Below are positions 8,007-17,010 of a stretch of DNA of 54,246 nt, in pieces. Under the pieces are notes generated by a model, which saw nothing but the letters and a program-made list of their open reading frames with translations, searched no databases and had not been told where the DNA came from. Source of the stretch: Sutcliffiella rhizosphaerae (lineage in GTDB: Bacteria > Bacillota > Bacilli > Bacillales > Bacillaceae_I). The number at the start of each line of letters is the position of its first letter. Within the stretch, counting starts at the first letter, position 1. The stretch spans positions 1 to 54,246 of the forward strand of contig NZ_CAKJTJ010000027.1 of assembly GCF_917563925.1 (NCBI RefSeq), written 5' to 3'. The position numbers were made by a program, and so were the translations under genes.

Positions 8007-8570
8007 TCATTTATTGTTAACTATCAGTAATCTTTCAAATGGCCAATATACAATTTGTGCTTTTCCTACTATTTCGTCTATAGGTATTACTCCTATATGT
8101 CGGCTGTCGTTACTAAATTTCCTATTATCCCCCAGAACAAAAACATGTCCTTTGGGTACCTCAAGATACCCACCTGGAGTTTCTTCTAATTGAAACGTAC
8201 CCGTTATAAAATCTAGGGATTCTTTTTTTAGTTCTTCTAAGTATGGTTCTTCAAAAAATTCACCGTTAATATAAAGTTTATCATTTTTATATTCAATTCT
8301 GTCTCCTGGCAATCCTATTATACGTTTTATGAAATCTTTTCTCTGTGAAGCATGAAATACTACGATATCGAAACGATCATACTCTCCTATTCGTAATTTA
8401 TTTACTATCATTCTGTCTTCATCTAACAAAGTTGGTACCATGGATTCTCCGTCTACTACAATAGGTGAAAAAAGAAAAAACCGAACTAACACAACTAATA
8501 TGCCACCAATAATTAATGCTTTAATCAACTCATAAGTTTCATTTTTATTTTTCATTTTAGTAGTCATCAT
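8007..8570 (-). CDS. sip: Type I signal peptidase
   Basis: A 187-residue membrane peptidase that cleaves signal peptides of exported proteins. It has an N-terminal anchor (about residues 16-34), catalytic Ser43 in GESMVPTL, catalytic Lys82 in KRIIGLPGD, and the conserved GDNR...NDSRHIG box. This is the short Gram-positive SipS/SipP form. Bacillus natto plasmids carry comparable sipP genes (established knowledge). Several exported proteins on this plasmid (two secreted paralogues, the Tyr/Gly-rich peptide, the cell-wall hydrolase) are possible clients. Confidence 0.92.
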   Translation of the reverse strand: MMTTKMKNKNETYELIKALIIGGILVVLVRFFLFSPIVVDGESMVPTLLDEDRMIVNKLRIGEYDRFDIVVFHASQRKDFIKRIIGLPGDRIEYKNDKLYINGEFFEEPYLEELKKESLDFITGTFQLEETPGGYLEVPKGHVFVLGDNRKFSNDSRHIGVIPIDEIVGKAQIVYWPFERLLIVNNK

Positions 8571-8931
8571 AATCCAATTATATACTTTTTTAAAAATTTT
8601 TACATAGAGAAAAACTTCTTTTATTCTATTTTTAAAAATCTATAATTTACAATTATTTGTATTTTATTGCTATATCATTTCTATCAAACTATGTCTTGTT
8701 ATTTATGAACTGATATTCTTTCTTCATCAAGCAAAGCTCCTAATGTAATACATACACTTTTAAGATCAATAAATTCTTATTGAAGTTGTTTGTAACAAAT
8801 GCAACTATAAAGAAAAGGACGTGTTAACAACTACACTTATTTAATGTATAAATTACAAAAAATATATTAATTCAGCATTATTTATTTATGGTGTTTATAT
8901 TTTTGATTGCTCACAGATAAAAAACGATACT
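8571..8931. other. Intergenic, no gene seen
   Basis: Very AT-rich DNA upstream of the signal peptidase gene. It presumably holds that gene's promoter, but no clear -35/-10 pair was found. Confidence 0.3.
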
Positions 8932-9111
8932 CTAATCATTTAAATTGTTGCACGACAAGCTTTGATTCATCTCATCTAGATAATCCACTAATTTTTTTAA
9001 CCCTTTAGCAGCATGCTCTTTCGTATAAAGTTCGTCATGAATTAAGTAATCTACGATATATAAAACTTTTAGTTTCAATTCTACAATAGTATATTTGTCA
9101 GATACATTCAT
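8932..9111 (-). CDS. Small hypothetical protein (59 residues)
   Basis: ATG at 9109..9111 with AGGGAG about 11 bases before it opens a charged, helical 59-residue frame (for example KGLKKLVDYLDEMNQSL). No membrane segment or known motif was recognised. It is divergent from the HTH gene at 9.3 kb. Size and helical pattern resemble small regulatory peptides, but function is unknown. Confidence 0.45.
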   Translation of the reverse strand: MNVSDKYTIVELKLKVLYIVDYLIHDELYTKEHAAKGLKKLVDYLDEMNQSLSCNNLND

Positions 9112-9226
9112 TTAAGATGGCTCCCTAGGTTATTATTTCCCTAGTTTGCCCTATATCCCAACAAATATGAAGGTAATGTCCTGTATTGTTAGCATTTAAT
9201 AATTTTAATGATGTGCTCTCATTAAA

Positions 9227-9273
9227 GAACACTTCTGGTCAAATATGATCATTTTTACCAAAAGAGTGATCAC
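9227..9273. promoter_or_regulatory. Inverted pair of replication-type repeats in front of the HTH gene
   Basis: A plus-strand unit starting GAACACTTCTGGTCAAAT (9227..9254) overlaps a minus-strand unit starting GGTGATCACTCTTTTGGTA (9273 leftward). Both match the ~29-bp repeat found ten times around repE. A -10 hexamer TATAAT lies at 9280..9285, so the pair overlaps or abuts the promoter and probably acts as its operator. Confidence 0.65.
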
Positions 9274-9317
9274 CTTTGTTATAATGCTAGTATGATTAAT
9301 AGATGGGAAGTGAAAAA

Positions 9318-10883
9318 GTGATTACCAAACAAATTCCCGAAACCCTAATACTATCTGATACCCTTTTGAGAAAAGTTATTTTTGAACAATGCCAACCAAT
9401 CTTTCATTCTTCTGAAGAATTACAACATGCATGGCAACATGAAAATGATCAGTCTTATCAACGTATATATTCCTTTTTTATAGAAGAACTCTACCCTGGA
9501 AAACCTATAACTTTACGAATGATTCGTGAAGCCTTACAACAATACCGAGACACCATTATTGCTGTTGGAGATGGGTCGTATTACCAACTTTACGAAGAAC
9601 ATAGCGAGGGACAAGTAGAGGTTAATGAGACTGTTTCAGATGATGATTATATTTATACAAGTTCTTCTAGTCAGTACCATTTACTTCGTGACATGGTAAC
9701 AAAGAATAAGAACTACGAAAAAATGGAGAATGGTACCTATCGGAGTCCCATACAGGACCGTCAAGGCAATGTACATGGTTTAGTGGAGTTCAAACCATCA
9801 GAATTGATGCAGCAGGAAAGTTATTCAGAAAAACAAGCATTGTGGTATGAATTGATAGGATCTGCTATAAATTCGCTAGATGAACTTACAGCTGATCTTT
9901 TTGATCTTATTACCTATCAATGGATTGTCTCTCCGAAAACAGAAGATGGATATATAACATTCCATAGTGACGATGCACTCGCCTTAAAAAAACAGGTTAC
10001 TAATGAGCCATTTCGTAATCGTGATCGCTTCTCTATTATGCAGCGTATTGGTGCCCTCACAAGCCTATGGGTCTTAACGGGGACAGAAAGCATTCAAATA
10101 TATGATGAAACTTCATTAAAAGAAGAAAAGTTGGATATTGAAAACTTACATAAGATGTTTGATATAGGCAAAGTAAGCATCGCCCGCGATAGTGCAACCC
10201 AAAAAGTATTAGGTATTTATGAGTTAGAAATAAAGCCTTCCAAAATTTTATTACCATTTTTAGACGGCCGGAAGGGGACCTTAGGCTATTTAGATAAGCA
10301 AATCTTTAAATATAACCACCATGCTCAACGGGAAATGAAACGTTTGATGCGTTATTTAAGTTTTCAATGGAAAATTCAAACGATTAACCGAAACTATCAA
10401 TCTTTCAAAGTAAATACCTTACTAGGTGAAATGCAAATTTCTCCTCGTTATAAAGGAAGAAACTTAAAAGAACGTTTTGAAGAAATTTTAAACGCTCTAC
10501 AAGCTGATAATGTTTTTGATTATTGGGAATATGCTTCTTCATTTGACGAGCCTTCAAAAGGAGAAAAGAAATGGTATGTATCCTTTTGGAGAAATCTAAA
10601 CATTAACATCGTTCCACTTGATACAGTTAAGAAAAGGAATCAAAAGAAAATCGTTTACCAGCAAACTTCATTATTCCTAGACGATGACACTAAAAACTCT
10701 CTTACTGTAGAACTTACTCCAAGTACATTAGAGCAAACAATCAAACAACGTGGTCTAACAATTAAAGCTGCTGCAACGGAAATTGGAGTATCATATGTAA
10801 CATTACGGAGATATCTTAAAGGTACATCGCAGAAAATGACCGGAGTAAATCAGAAGAAAGTAAATATATGGGTTAAAAGATAA
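9318..10883 (+). CDS. Large helix-turn-helix protein, possible replication or copy-control factor
   Basis: A protein of about 521 residues. GTG 9318 is chosen because GGGAAGTG precedes it; an in-frame ATG at 9303 lacks a ribosome site. The C-terminal ~45 residues form a helix-turn-helix (TIKAAATEIGVSYVTLRRYL). The middle region, about residues 195-360, has winged-helix-like stretches (LFDLITYQWIV, RIGALTSLWVL, MKRLMRYLSFQWKI), reminiscent of iteron-binding initiators, but I do not recognise a named family. Its promoter holds two copies of the repeat clustered upstream of repE, 38 kb away. A protein binding these repeats to control itself and replication would fit; this is inference. Confidence 0.6.
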   Translation: MITKQIPETLILSDTLLRKVIFEQCQPIFHSSEELQHAWQHENDQSYQRIYSFFIEELYPGKPITLRMIREALQQYRDTIIAVGDGSYYQLYEEHSEGQVEVNETVSDDDYIYTSSSSQYHLLRDMVTKNKNYEKMENGTYRSPIQDRQGNVHGLVEFKPSELMQQESYSEKQALWYELIGSAINSLDELTADLFDLITYQWIVSPKTEDGYITFHSDDALALKKQVTNEPFRNRDRFSIMQRIGALTSLWVLTGTESIQIYDETSLKEEKLDIENLHKMFDIGKVSIARDSATQKVLGIYELEIKPSKILLPFLDGRKGTLGYLDKQIFKYNHHAQREMKRLMRYLSFQWKIQTINRNYQSFKVNTLLGEMQISPRYKGRNLKERFEEILNALQADNVFDYWEYASSFDEPSKGEKKWYVSFWRNLNINIVPLDTVKKRNQKKIVYQQTSLFLDDDTKNSLTVELTPSTLEQTIKQRGLTIKAAATEIGVSYVTLRRYLKGTSQKMTGVNQKKVNIWVKR

Positions 10884-10887
10884 ACTT

Positions 10888-10913
10888 GTCCACATTAATT
10901 TGTGGGCTTTTTT
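10888..10913 (+). terminator. Terminator after the HTH gene
   Basis: GTCCACA pairs with TGTGGGC around TTAATT and is followed by six T residues. Confidence 0.75.
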
Positions 10914-11124
10914 GTGTCAATTGATATTACGAAATGAAAGCATTATTTTCTTTAATTTATAATCTATTCTTTCATGACTGTCTACTTTGTTTCTAACATA
11001 ATTAGTCACTATTAAATATTAATTTTGTCAATTGTATGGTTATTTTGTCGAATCCATTCCCTTTTGTGTAATTTTATTACAAAATATGTTATATAATCCC
11101 TTTATATTTCCTCAGGAGACTAAT

Positions 11125-11286
11125 ATGACTATTATCATTCAAAATGAATTACTTCTCGCTATTGAAAACCGAAGAAAAGAATTAATTGAACTGGGTTTGA
11201 TTAAAGGACTACAAGATCCTCACATAATCAAATTAAGTGAAGAATTAGATCATTTAATTATCAAATACCAAAAGCTTTTCTTCTAA
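11125..11286 (+). CDS. Spo0E-family aspartyl-phosphate phosphatase-like peptide
   Basis: A 53-residue protein with the helical hairpin of Spo0E-like proteins: IENRRKELIELGLIKGL, then the family motif SEELDHLI and a closing YQ. Spo0E proteins dephosphorylate Spo0A~P and delay sporulation in Bacillus. The ATG has AGGAGA just upstream; the longer in-frame extension back to 11032 lacks such a site. A plasmid copy could bias the host's decision to sporulate. Confidence 0.75.
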   Translation: MTIIIQNELLLAIENRRKELIELGLIKGLQDPHIIKLSEELDHLIIKYQKLFF

Positions 11287-11337
11287 ATCTAAAATTAAAC
11301 TTCGAGTTTATTTTGGCTCCATTTCATCCAGCATTTT

Positions 11338-11469
11338 TTAGATATATGAAATGTCCTCTATCCAACTTTCAGGAGAATGCAAGTGCTCCCACTCTTCTCC
11401 TACTTTCAATCCCAAGTCCACCACTTTTGATTTTAAATGGACAATTTGTCCTTTTGTTGCTAGATCCAT
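11338..11469 (-). CDS. Small hypothetical protein (43 residues)
   Basis: GAGGTGAAGAAA leads into ATG 11467..11469 and a 43-residue frame (starting MDLATKGQIVHLKSKVVDLG). Codon use and the ribosome site support translation. No domain was recognised. Confidence 0.4.
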   Translation of the reverse strand: MDLATKGQIVHLKSKVVDLGLKVGEEWEHLHSPESWIEDISYI

Positions 11470-11701
11470 TTTCTTCACCTCAATAGTAGTATTTGCTTTT
11501 GAGGGAAAAATAACTCTCTATACTTCCTTTTCTAAAGGATTTGCTAAGGACTTATATGGTAAATATCTACTGTACTCTTTTCTTTCTTCATTTTCACTTC
11601 TAAACTCTTTAAAAGTTTCTTATCTACTCGTTTTGGTGTTAGCCTATACGACGATCTTTTAGGATACCTTCAAGCACCTTCATTCGACCCGTATAATGAA
11701 A
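11470..11701. other. Probable gene remnants
   Basis: On the reverse strand, short stop-broken peptides such as MKVLEGILKDRRIG and a lysine-rich stretch suggest a degraded gene, perhaps of the YolD type that accompanies UvrX polymerases. The evidence is too fragmentary for a call. Confidence 0.2.
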
Positions 11702-11992
11702 TTATTTAGCCTTTGCAAAGCTCAAAGATTCCGAATCTATTAATATATCACCATTAGCCTTTTGCAAGGTTCTCAAAAGATTATAAGCTTTCGTCCGTTC
11801 TTCTCTCACTAGTTGAAGTAGTACCAACAAATCATATGTATGGAATAATAATAGTTCATCAAACGGCCATTCACATTGTTCTAGGTAAACCGACTCTTTC
11901 ATTTTTGGACGCTTTTTCTTTAGTGGAGCAACACAAAATTCGCAGTGAATTGCTGATTCTTTATTTTCAGTTCCACAATAAAAACAAATCAC
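11702..11992 (-). CDS. Zinc-ribbon small protein
   Basis: A 96-residue protein with a GTG start preceded by GGAGGTG. The N-terminus is a four-cysteine zinc ribbon (CFYCGTENKESAIHCEFC) followed by a basic stretch and a helical domain. Zinc ribbons of this form bind nucleic acid or protein partners. It lies downstream of two other leftward genes of unknown function and probably shares their transcript. Role unknown. Confidence 0.6.
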   Translation of the reverse strand: MICFYCGTENKESAIHCEFCVAPLKKKRPKMKESVYLEQCEWPFDELLLFHTYDLLVLLQLVREERTKAYNLLRTLQKANGDILIDSESLSFAKAK

Positions 11993-12153
11993 ATACTCAC
12001 CTCCAAAGATGATCGTTGCCTGAAAGGCAACTGTTGTGCACCTTTAAGACGCTATGTTACTAAGACGTACATATTCATGATTGGAAACAGAAGCTTCTTT
12101 TTCTAGCAAAACAAAGTTTAGAGCTAGTTTGTAACTGCTTTTGGTTCTAATGT

Positions 12154-12348
12154 TTAGATTTTTGGCTCGTGGGGTGCGGCCAAAGGCAAATGGATTAGGA
12201 ACTTACGGAATGTAGGAGAAGAATGAGCCGTATATACCGTAGTTAACGAATCATTTAGTAGCACAGCGACACGTACAGAATGACAAAAAGCCTCGTTTGC
12301 TTTTTGATCAGTCTGTAGTGCTGCCGTCCTCAAAAAAGAATCGATAAT
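12154..12348 (-). CDS. Small protein with apparent ATT start, or read-through tail of the upstream gene
   Basis: After the TAA of the gene at 12367..12891, the same frame stays open for 70 codons and reads as protein (SFLRTAALQTDQKANEAF and onward). AAAGGGG lies about 11 bases before an ATT codon (12346..12348) that would give 64 residues; the first ordinary start is TTG 12331..12333. Three explanations are possible: rare ATT initiation, start at TTG, or a nonsense mutation that split one ~245-residue protein. No family is recognised. Confidence 0.4.
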   Translation of the reverse strand: MIDSFLRTAALQTDQKANEAFCHSVRVAVLLNDSLTTVYTAHSSPTFRKFLIHLPLAAPHEPKI

Positions 12349-12366
12349 CTTTTTTTTCTTACCCCT

Positions 12367-12891
12367 TTAAGATTTTGTTGTCCACCTCTTCTCCCGAAGC
12401 TCTGGTTCGCTCATTTTCGCAATATTTTCGAAGGTGTTCAACGACCAATACTTTTTTCCTCCAATTATTAAATCAGGTACTTGAACTTTCCCACGATCAT
12501 AATAAAGATTTAATTTTTGACGATCATATCGTAGACCTTGCTTACTCAAATAATCAGCAAATTGACTCAAACTGTAATAGTCAGAACCATCTTTGACTAA
12601 AGAATAAGATGACTTTTTTATTAAATACGTATCTTCTCGAAAGTATTCTGTAATCAATTCCAGCGCTAATTCTAACCAATCATTATCTAAATGATGATAG
12701 AGTGAAGCAATATCAAAGCTTTCTTTGCCTGGTGCTTCAAAGAAACAAGCCAACCTTTGAAATGTCGCTTGCACTTCATCTAACTGATTAAGGGATTCTT
12801 CGTCTAACATTGAATTCCCATAATCCTTTAACTTATCTTTTAAAGCAGGCAACAAAATATTAGTTAGTAGTAGTGATATCTTCGCTGGCAC
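12367..12891 (-). CDS. Hypothetical protein with possible MerR-like C-terminal domain
   Basis: A 174-residue protein. The N-terminal ~110 residues are acidic and helical. The C-terminal part (YYSLSQFADYLSKQGLRYDR, then KVQVPDLIIGGKKYWS) resembles a helix-turn-helix that reads a small wing, as in MerR or excisionase folds. It heads a leftward group with the downstream in-frame segment and the zinc-ribbon gene. No specific family recognised. Confidence 0.5.
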   Translation of the reverse strand: MPAKISLLLTNILLPALKDKLKDYGNSMLDEESLNQLDEVQATFQRLACFFEAPGKESFDIASLYHHLDNDWLELALELITEYFREDTYLIKKSSYSLVKDGSDYYSLSQFADYLSKQGLRYDRQKLNLYYDRGKVQVPDLIIGGKKYWSLNTFENIAKMSEPELREKRWTTKS

Positions 12892-13116
12892 TCCAATAGA
12901 TGTTTATTTAACCATAAATTTATACAAAAACGTCTCATGTTACTCCATAACAGGAACATATTTCTACTTCACAATTAGACGTAATTTGACATTCTTTTAG
13001 GAATATTTTGTTAATAATATTGAAATGTTTAATTACTTTTTTTATAATATTAAATGTAAGATACTGGTTGCAACCTTCTTACATATTTCATTAAAAAACT
13101 ACATATGGGGGAAAAA

Positions 13117-13404
13117 ATGAATAAAATTAAAATATTAATGTCTTGCATTGCAATAATTACACTTACACTTGGCTTCTCTCCGCAAATTTCTAAGGCAGAA
13201 ACGGCAGTAGTTACAATGGATTCTAGATTAGTAAATAAAATCCCTAGAGATTTTTCAAATTATCCTCCAGCAAGAATTTACTATCAAAGTGGGGGTTATG
13301 GTGGCTATATCGATTTACAGACTGCTGAAAAAATAACAAATGGTTATCGAGGATACTATGGTGGAGAAATATATCCAATATGTGTTGGTGGAGCTTGTCC
13401 ATAA
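13117..13404 (+). CDS. Small secreted Tyr/Gly-rich peptide
   Basis: A 95-residue precursor. ATG 13117 follows GGGGGA; the in-frame ATG 13105 overlaps that site. A signal peptide (core ILMSCIAIITLTLGF, cleavage near SKA/ET) leads to about 66 mature residues with a pair of Tyr/Gly motifs (IYYQSGGYGGYIDL and YRGYYGGEIY) and a Cys pair near the end (ICVGGAC). A terminator follows, then an ABC exporter operon. The order secreted peptide, ATPase, large permease recalls bacteriocin loci with export or immunity transporters, but I cannot assign a family. Antimicrobial function is inference. Confidence 0.6.
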   Translation: MNKIKILMSCIAIITLTLGFSPQISKAETAVVTMDSRLVNKIPRDFSNYPPARIYYQSGGYGGYIDLQTAEKITNGYRGYYGGEIYPICVGGACP

Positions 13405-13467
13405 ACAATTCCAAACCAATTCCTAGAGTTAAATAATCTTATATGGATAATTAATAGAACAGAGTAA

Positions 13468-13495
13468 AAAGAACATGCTCCTAGCATGTTCTTTT
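13468..13495 (+). terminator. Terminator after the secreted peptide gene
   Basis: AAGAACATGCT and AGCATGTTCTT form a perfect stem with a three-base loop, followed by TTT. It lies just before the ABC transporter operon, so partial read-through could set the peptide-to-transporter ratio. Confidence 0.8.
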
Positions 13496-13521
13496 ATCAT
13501 TTAAATGAATAGGAGAATAAT

Positions 13522-14421
13522 ATGATTTTACAAGTGAAAGACATCTATAAAGCTTATGTAAGAGAACCTGTACTAAAAGACATAAACTTTGAGATTACTA
13601 AGCCAGGAATATTTGCGCTTGTAGGTCCAAACGGTTCAGGAAAATCTACTCTTTTAAATATTATTTCAAATTTAATTAGGCCAGATACTGGATCAGTGAC
13701 CATCCTAGGAAAACCCAATAGTAATTCAGAAATTTTTAAAGAAATGTCATTTATGCAAGACAACACTGTACTATACGACTATTTGACAGGATACGACCAT
13801 CTACAGTTTATTGCAGAATTACAGTCTATTTCTAAAGAACAGATTCTCCACACCTCTCAAACTATTGGCAATGCTGAATATTTACATAAAAAAGTAAAAC
13901 ATTATTCCCTTGGTATGAAACAGCACCTGCTTTTGGCAATGGCTATTATTAATAAGCCGAAATTATTAATATTAGATGAACCATTAAATGGACTAGATCC
14001 AACTAGCGCTATTAGGGTTCGAGAATTATTGCTTAGGTTGGTGAATGAAGGGACAACTATTCTATTATCATCCCATAATTTAGGTGAAATTGATCAAGTA
14101 ACATCTAATATTTTTTTCTTGAAAAAAGGAACATTAATTAAAGAAGAAATAAGCAATTATCAAAGTATTTTTTATACCCTCACCGTGGATGATGTAGAAA
14201 AAGCATCACGTATCCTGTTAGATAATAATCTGGAATTAAAAGTAATTGGAAACCAGGTTATATTTCAACTCAACAACAATACAACCTTGAAATTTGTAGT
14301 AAAAAAACTGGCATTAAATGAAATTGAAATTCATGATATAGAAAAAAAATTAATGGGAGCAGAAGATCGATATAGAGAAATTTTCTCCACAAAGGATGAC
14401 CAAGATGAAAACGATGCTTAA
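13522..14421 (+). CDS. ABC transporter ATP-binding protein
   Basis: A 299-residue ATPase with Walker A GPNGSGKST (about residues 34-42), signature YSLGMKQ, Walker B LLILDEP followed by LNGLDP, and switch His in SSHNLG. The C-terminal ~90 residues are an extra regulatory domain common in ABC-2 exporters. It overlaps the permease gene by about 17-26 bases, so the two form one transporter. The preceding gene encodes a secreted peptide, suggesting peptide export or self-protection. Confidence 0.9.
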   Translation: MILQVKDIYKAYVREPVLKDINFEITKPGIFALVGPNGSGKSTLLNIISNLIRPDTGSVTILGKPNSNSEIFKEMSFMQDNTVLYDYLTGYDHLQFIAELQSISKEQILHTSQTIGNAEYLHKKVKHYSLGMKQHLLLAMAIINKPKLLILDEPLNGLDPTSAIRVRELLLRLVNEGTTILLSSHNLGEIDQVTSNIFFLKKGTLIKEEISNYQSIFYTLTVDDVEKASRILLDNNLELKVIGNQVIFQLNNNTTLKFVVKKLALNEIEIHDIEKKLMGAEDRYREIFSTKDDQDENDA

Positions 14422-16918
14422 ATTTGAGTGGAAAAAAACTTGGAAAAGTAAAAAACTTCTAACCTTATCCTTGTTGGCACTTTTTTCGGTTTCATTTATG
14501 TATTTCTATCATTATAGTATGCAAAAAGAGGCATTATCGGATAAGAGTAATATTTACTCCGATTATAATAACGAAACGTTTGCTTTATTAACGTATTATA
14601 TGGAAACTTTAAATCATGAAGACTCTCCTCCAGATACACCTGAACTATACAAAAATGCGAACCAAATGAACCTAAGTATCATGGAAGTCCAGCGAGCCAT
14701 CAGCAAAGGTGACCTAGACAGTTTACCCAAACTAGAACTTGAATTTATACAAAGAGTGGAAAGTCATTTGGAACTGGGGGGAGAATTTAATATTCTTGCT
14801 GAGGAAGATCTCAAACGATGGAAAACTAAAAATGAACTATTAATTCAGCATGAATTGCCATATGATACAGAGGAATATCCCATTTCAACTGGCCCTTTTA
14901 TGAAATCTATGCTAGCACTTTTCTTAGGCATTACTGGTAGCATAATATTTGTGCTTTTTTTCAGCGATAATCTAAATGCTGAGTATGAGCAACAAACCAT
15001 TAGGACATTGGTTACACAACCAACAAAAAAGTGGAACATATTATTGAGCAAATACACGATTTTGATAATTTATGCTTGGATATGGGCGGTTTTTTTACTT
15101 ATTTTCTCCCTATTAATCCCGTCAATCTTTCAAAGAGAAATTGGAAATTTTCAGTACCCGCAGCTTGTAGTAGGCAATGCAGGGCACGAGTTTGTTGATA
15201 CTTCTACATTCATCTTGCAAATATTATTTCTTTTTGTGGGTACCGCATCCTTTGTTATAAGCTTACTTTTGCTAATTAGCACAATATGTAAAAAACGCTT
15301 TCTAACTATAATCTTCTTTTTAGTTTTATTCGTTGGGGGAAGTCTGTTAACTACTAACATTCCATGGTTAACTGTAAGCTGGAACCCGTTTTTGTATATT
15401 AATATTTCAAATTATCTGGAAACAACAGAAAACAACAACTTATTATTTCCGAATTTCATTTTAATGACCTATTCCTTTATTGGGTTTTTATTCTCACTAT
15501 TTTTTATGAAAAAAACTGCCCTTTTTAATTTCGAATCCCTTCAACAAAAACCGTTTCGAGGTGGCAACGTATACAGTAAGATAAAGTCTATAAATGCAAT
15601 ACTTCTTTTCGAGCTAAGAAAAGTTTTAAGAAAAGGACCATTAAAACAATTAGTAATTATTCTTTTAATTGCTTTTATTGGAGCTTATGTGTACTTAGCT
15701 AATGAAACGAATCAACGTCAAGAATATTTTTGGGATTACTGGGATAGAATGGTAAATTTTCACAAAGAACAAATCATTCCTCTTACAGAGGCTCAGATAC
15801 TCTCAAAAGAAAAGGAAATTGAAGATTTAGAAGTTGAAAATTCAAAAGAAGCAGAAGATCAACTTAAACTAGAGGCTGCCAAGAATCATCTAGAGCAATT
15901 GAATCAAAGTCTATTCAGTCAAACTAATGATTTAAAGAGTCTTGAGGAAATGATAACCTCCTATGAACAGGAGGATTGGTCTGCAGTTTATCATTATTGG
16001 ATCTATCAAAATCAATTATGGAAAGGGGATATTGATACCGAAGGATCCTATGAGTCTTTCATTTCTAATTTCACATTTGAGGCAAGTATTGAAGAGAAAA
16101 AATGGTTAGATCGATATAATATTGCACCATTACAAAATCCAGAGATACTTTACACGATACATGAAAAGAAGTTAGATAAAAGCAAATCTATGAAAATTGA
16201 TAGTACAGGACTTTTTTCATTGTTTTTATTCTATGATTTGAACATATATTTAGGTTTATTTGCTATCATTCTTTACCTAGTAGCATCCATTTTTTCTTCC
16301 GAACATGGCAAGAGTAGGACCATTGACTTTTTAAGAACTCAACCACTATACCCATCAACACTATTAACTGGAAAAATCATGGTATCAAGCATGATTTCTG
16401 GAATGATCTTTTTAGCCTGCTCCATGTTAATAATACTCCTAGGTACAATAAGTAATCGGTTTGGGGATTGGTTTTATCCTGTTATTCATTATGATACACC
16501 TCAACAATCAGGGGCTGCTGGATACAATGGTTTCATTATGGAACAAGGTGCATTTCACTTCATTACAATGGGAGAATACTTGGTTTACGCTGGATTATTG
16601 GGATTTTGCTCTTTATTCTTTTATCTATCAATTGCCGTTGGATTGGCGGTATTTATTAAAAATGAGATACTGATTCTAGCGCTAACAATCTTTATTTCGA
16701 TAGTGGGCTATACACTTATATCAAACGAAATGTTAGTGGGAATTTCCCATTGGCTTCCTTTTTCGTATTTGGAAATTGGAAAAGTTATTAATGGGGCGCA
16801 AGGGCTTGCCTTGGAAAACGCTATGATACATCCACTTACAGGAATAGTGGTTTTAATCATCAGTTCTGTTCTCATATTTGCAGGGACTTTTATATGTCAA
16901 AAGATTTATTCCCGTTAA
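14405..16918 (+). CDS. ABC-2 type permease, tandem fusion of two units
   Basis: About 837 residues. The ATG at 14405 follows AAAGGA; another in-frame ATG lies at 14396. Two similar halves each begin with an amphipathic LLKFEWKK-like helix, then TM1, a long extracytoplasmic segment, and five or so further TMs. Half 1 spans about residues 1-380. Half 2 starts near INAILLFELRKVLRKG and has a coiled-coil-rich loop (about residues 450-590). Most ABC-2 permeases are single 6-TM units that dimerise; here both units are in one chain, about 12 TMs. Substrate unknown. Confidence 0.8.
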   Translation: MKTMLKFEWKKTWKSKKLLTLSLLALFSVSFMYFYHYSMQKEALSDKSNIYSDYNNETFALLTYYMETLNHEDSPPDTPELYKNANQMNLSIMEVQRAISKGDLDSLPKLELEFIQRVESHLELGGEFNILAEEDLKRWKTKNELLIQHELPYDTEEYPISTGPFMKSMLALFLGITGSIIFVLFFSDNLNAEYEQQTIRTLVTQPTKKWNILLSKYTILIIYAWIWAVFLLIFSLLIPSIFQREIGNFQYPQLVVGNAGHEFVDTSTFILQILFLFVGTASFVISLLLLISTICKKRFLTIIFFLVLFVGGSLLTTNIPWLTVSWNPFLYINISNYLETTENNNLLFPNFILMTYSFIGFLFSLFFMKKTALFNFESLQQKPFRGGNVYSKIKSINAILLFELRKVLRKGPLKQLVIILLIAFIGAYVYLANETNQRQEYFWDYWDRMVNFHKEQIIPLTEAQILSKEKEIEDLEVENSKEAEDQLKLEAAKNHLEQLNQSLFSQTNDLKSLEEMITSYEQEDWSAVYHYWIYQNQLWKGDIDTEGSYESFISNFTFEASIEEKKWLDRYNIAPLQNPEILYTIHEKKLDKSKSMKIDSTGLFSLFLFYDLNIYLGLFAIILYLVASIFSSEHGKSRTIDFLRTQPLYPSTLLTGKIMVSSMISGMIFLACSMLIILLGTISNRFGDWFYPVIHYDTPQQSGAAGYNGFIMEQGAFHFITMGEYLVYAGLLGFCSLFFYLSIAVGLAVFIKNEILILALTIFISIVGYTLISNEMLVGISHWLPFSYLEIGKVINGAQGLALENAMIHPLTGIVVLIISSVLIFAGTFICQKIYSR

Positions 16919-17010
16919 TTCTGTAAACTCCACTACTTTTAAACCTAAAAATAAAGACCTAGTATTATTTTATAATCTTAAAAATTAACCCTGTCCTAGA
17001 ATAACGGTTC

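Noticed and set aside
11351-11662. 103-codon plus-strand frame
   Set aside because: Overlaps a better-supported reverse-strand small gene (11338..11469) and lacks a ribosome site.
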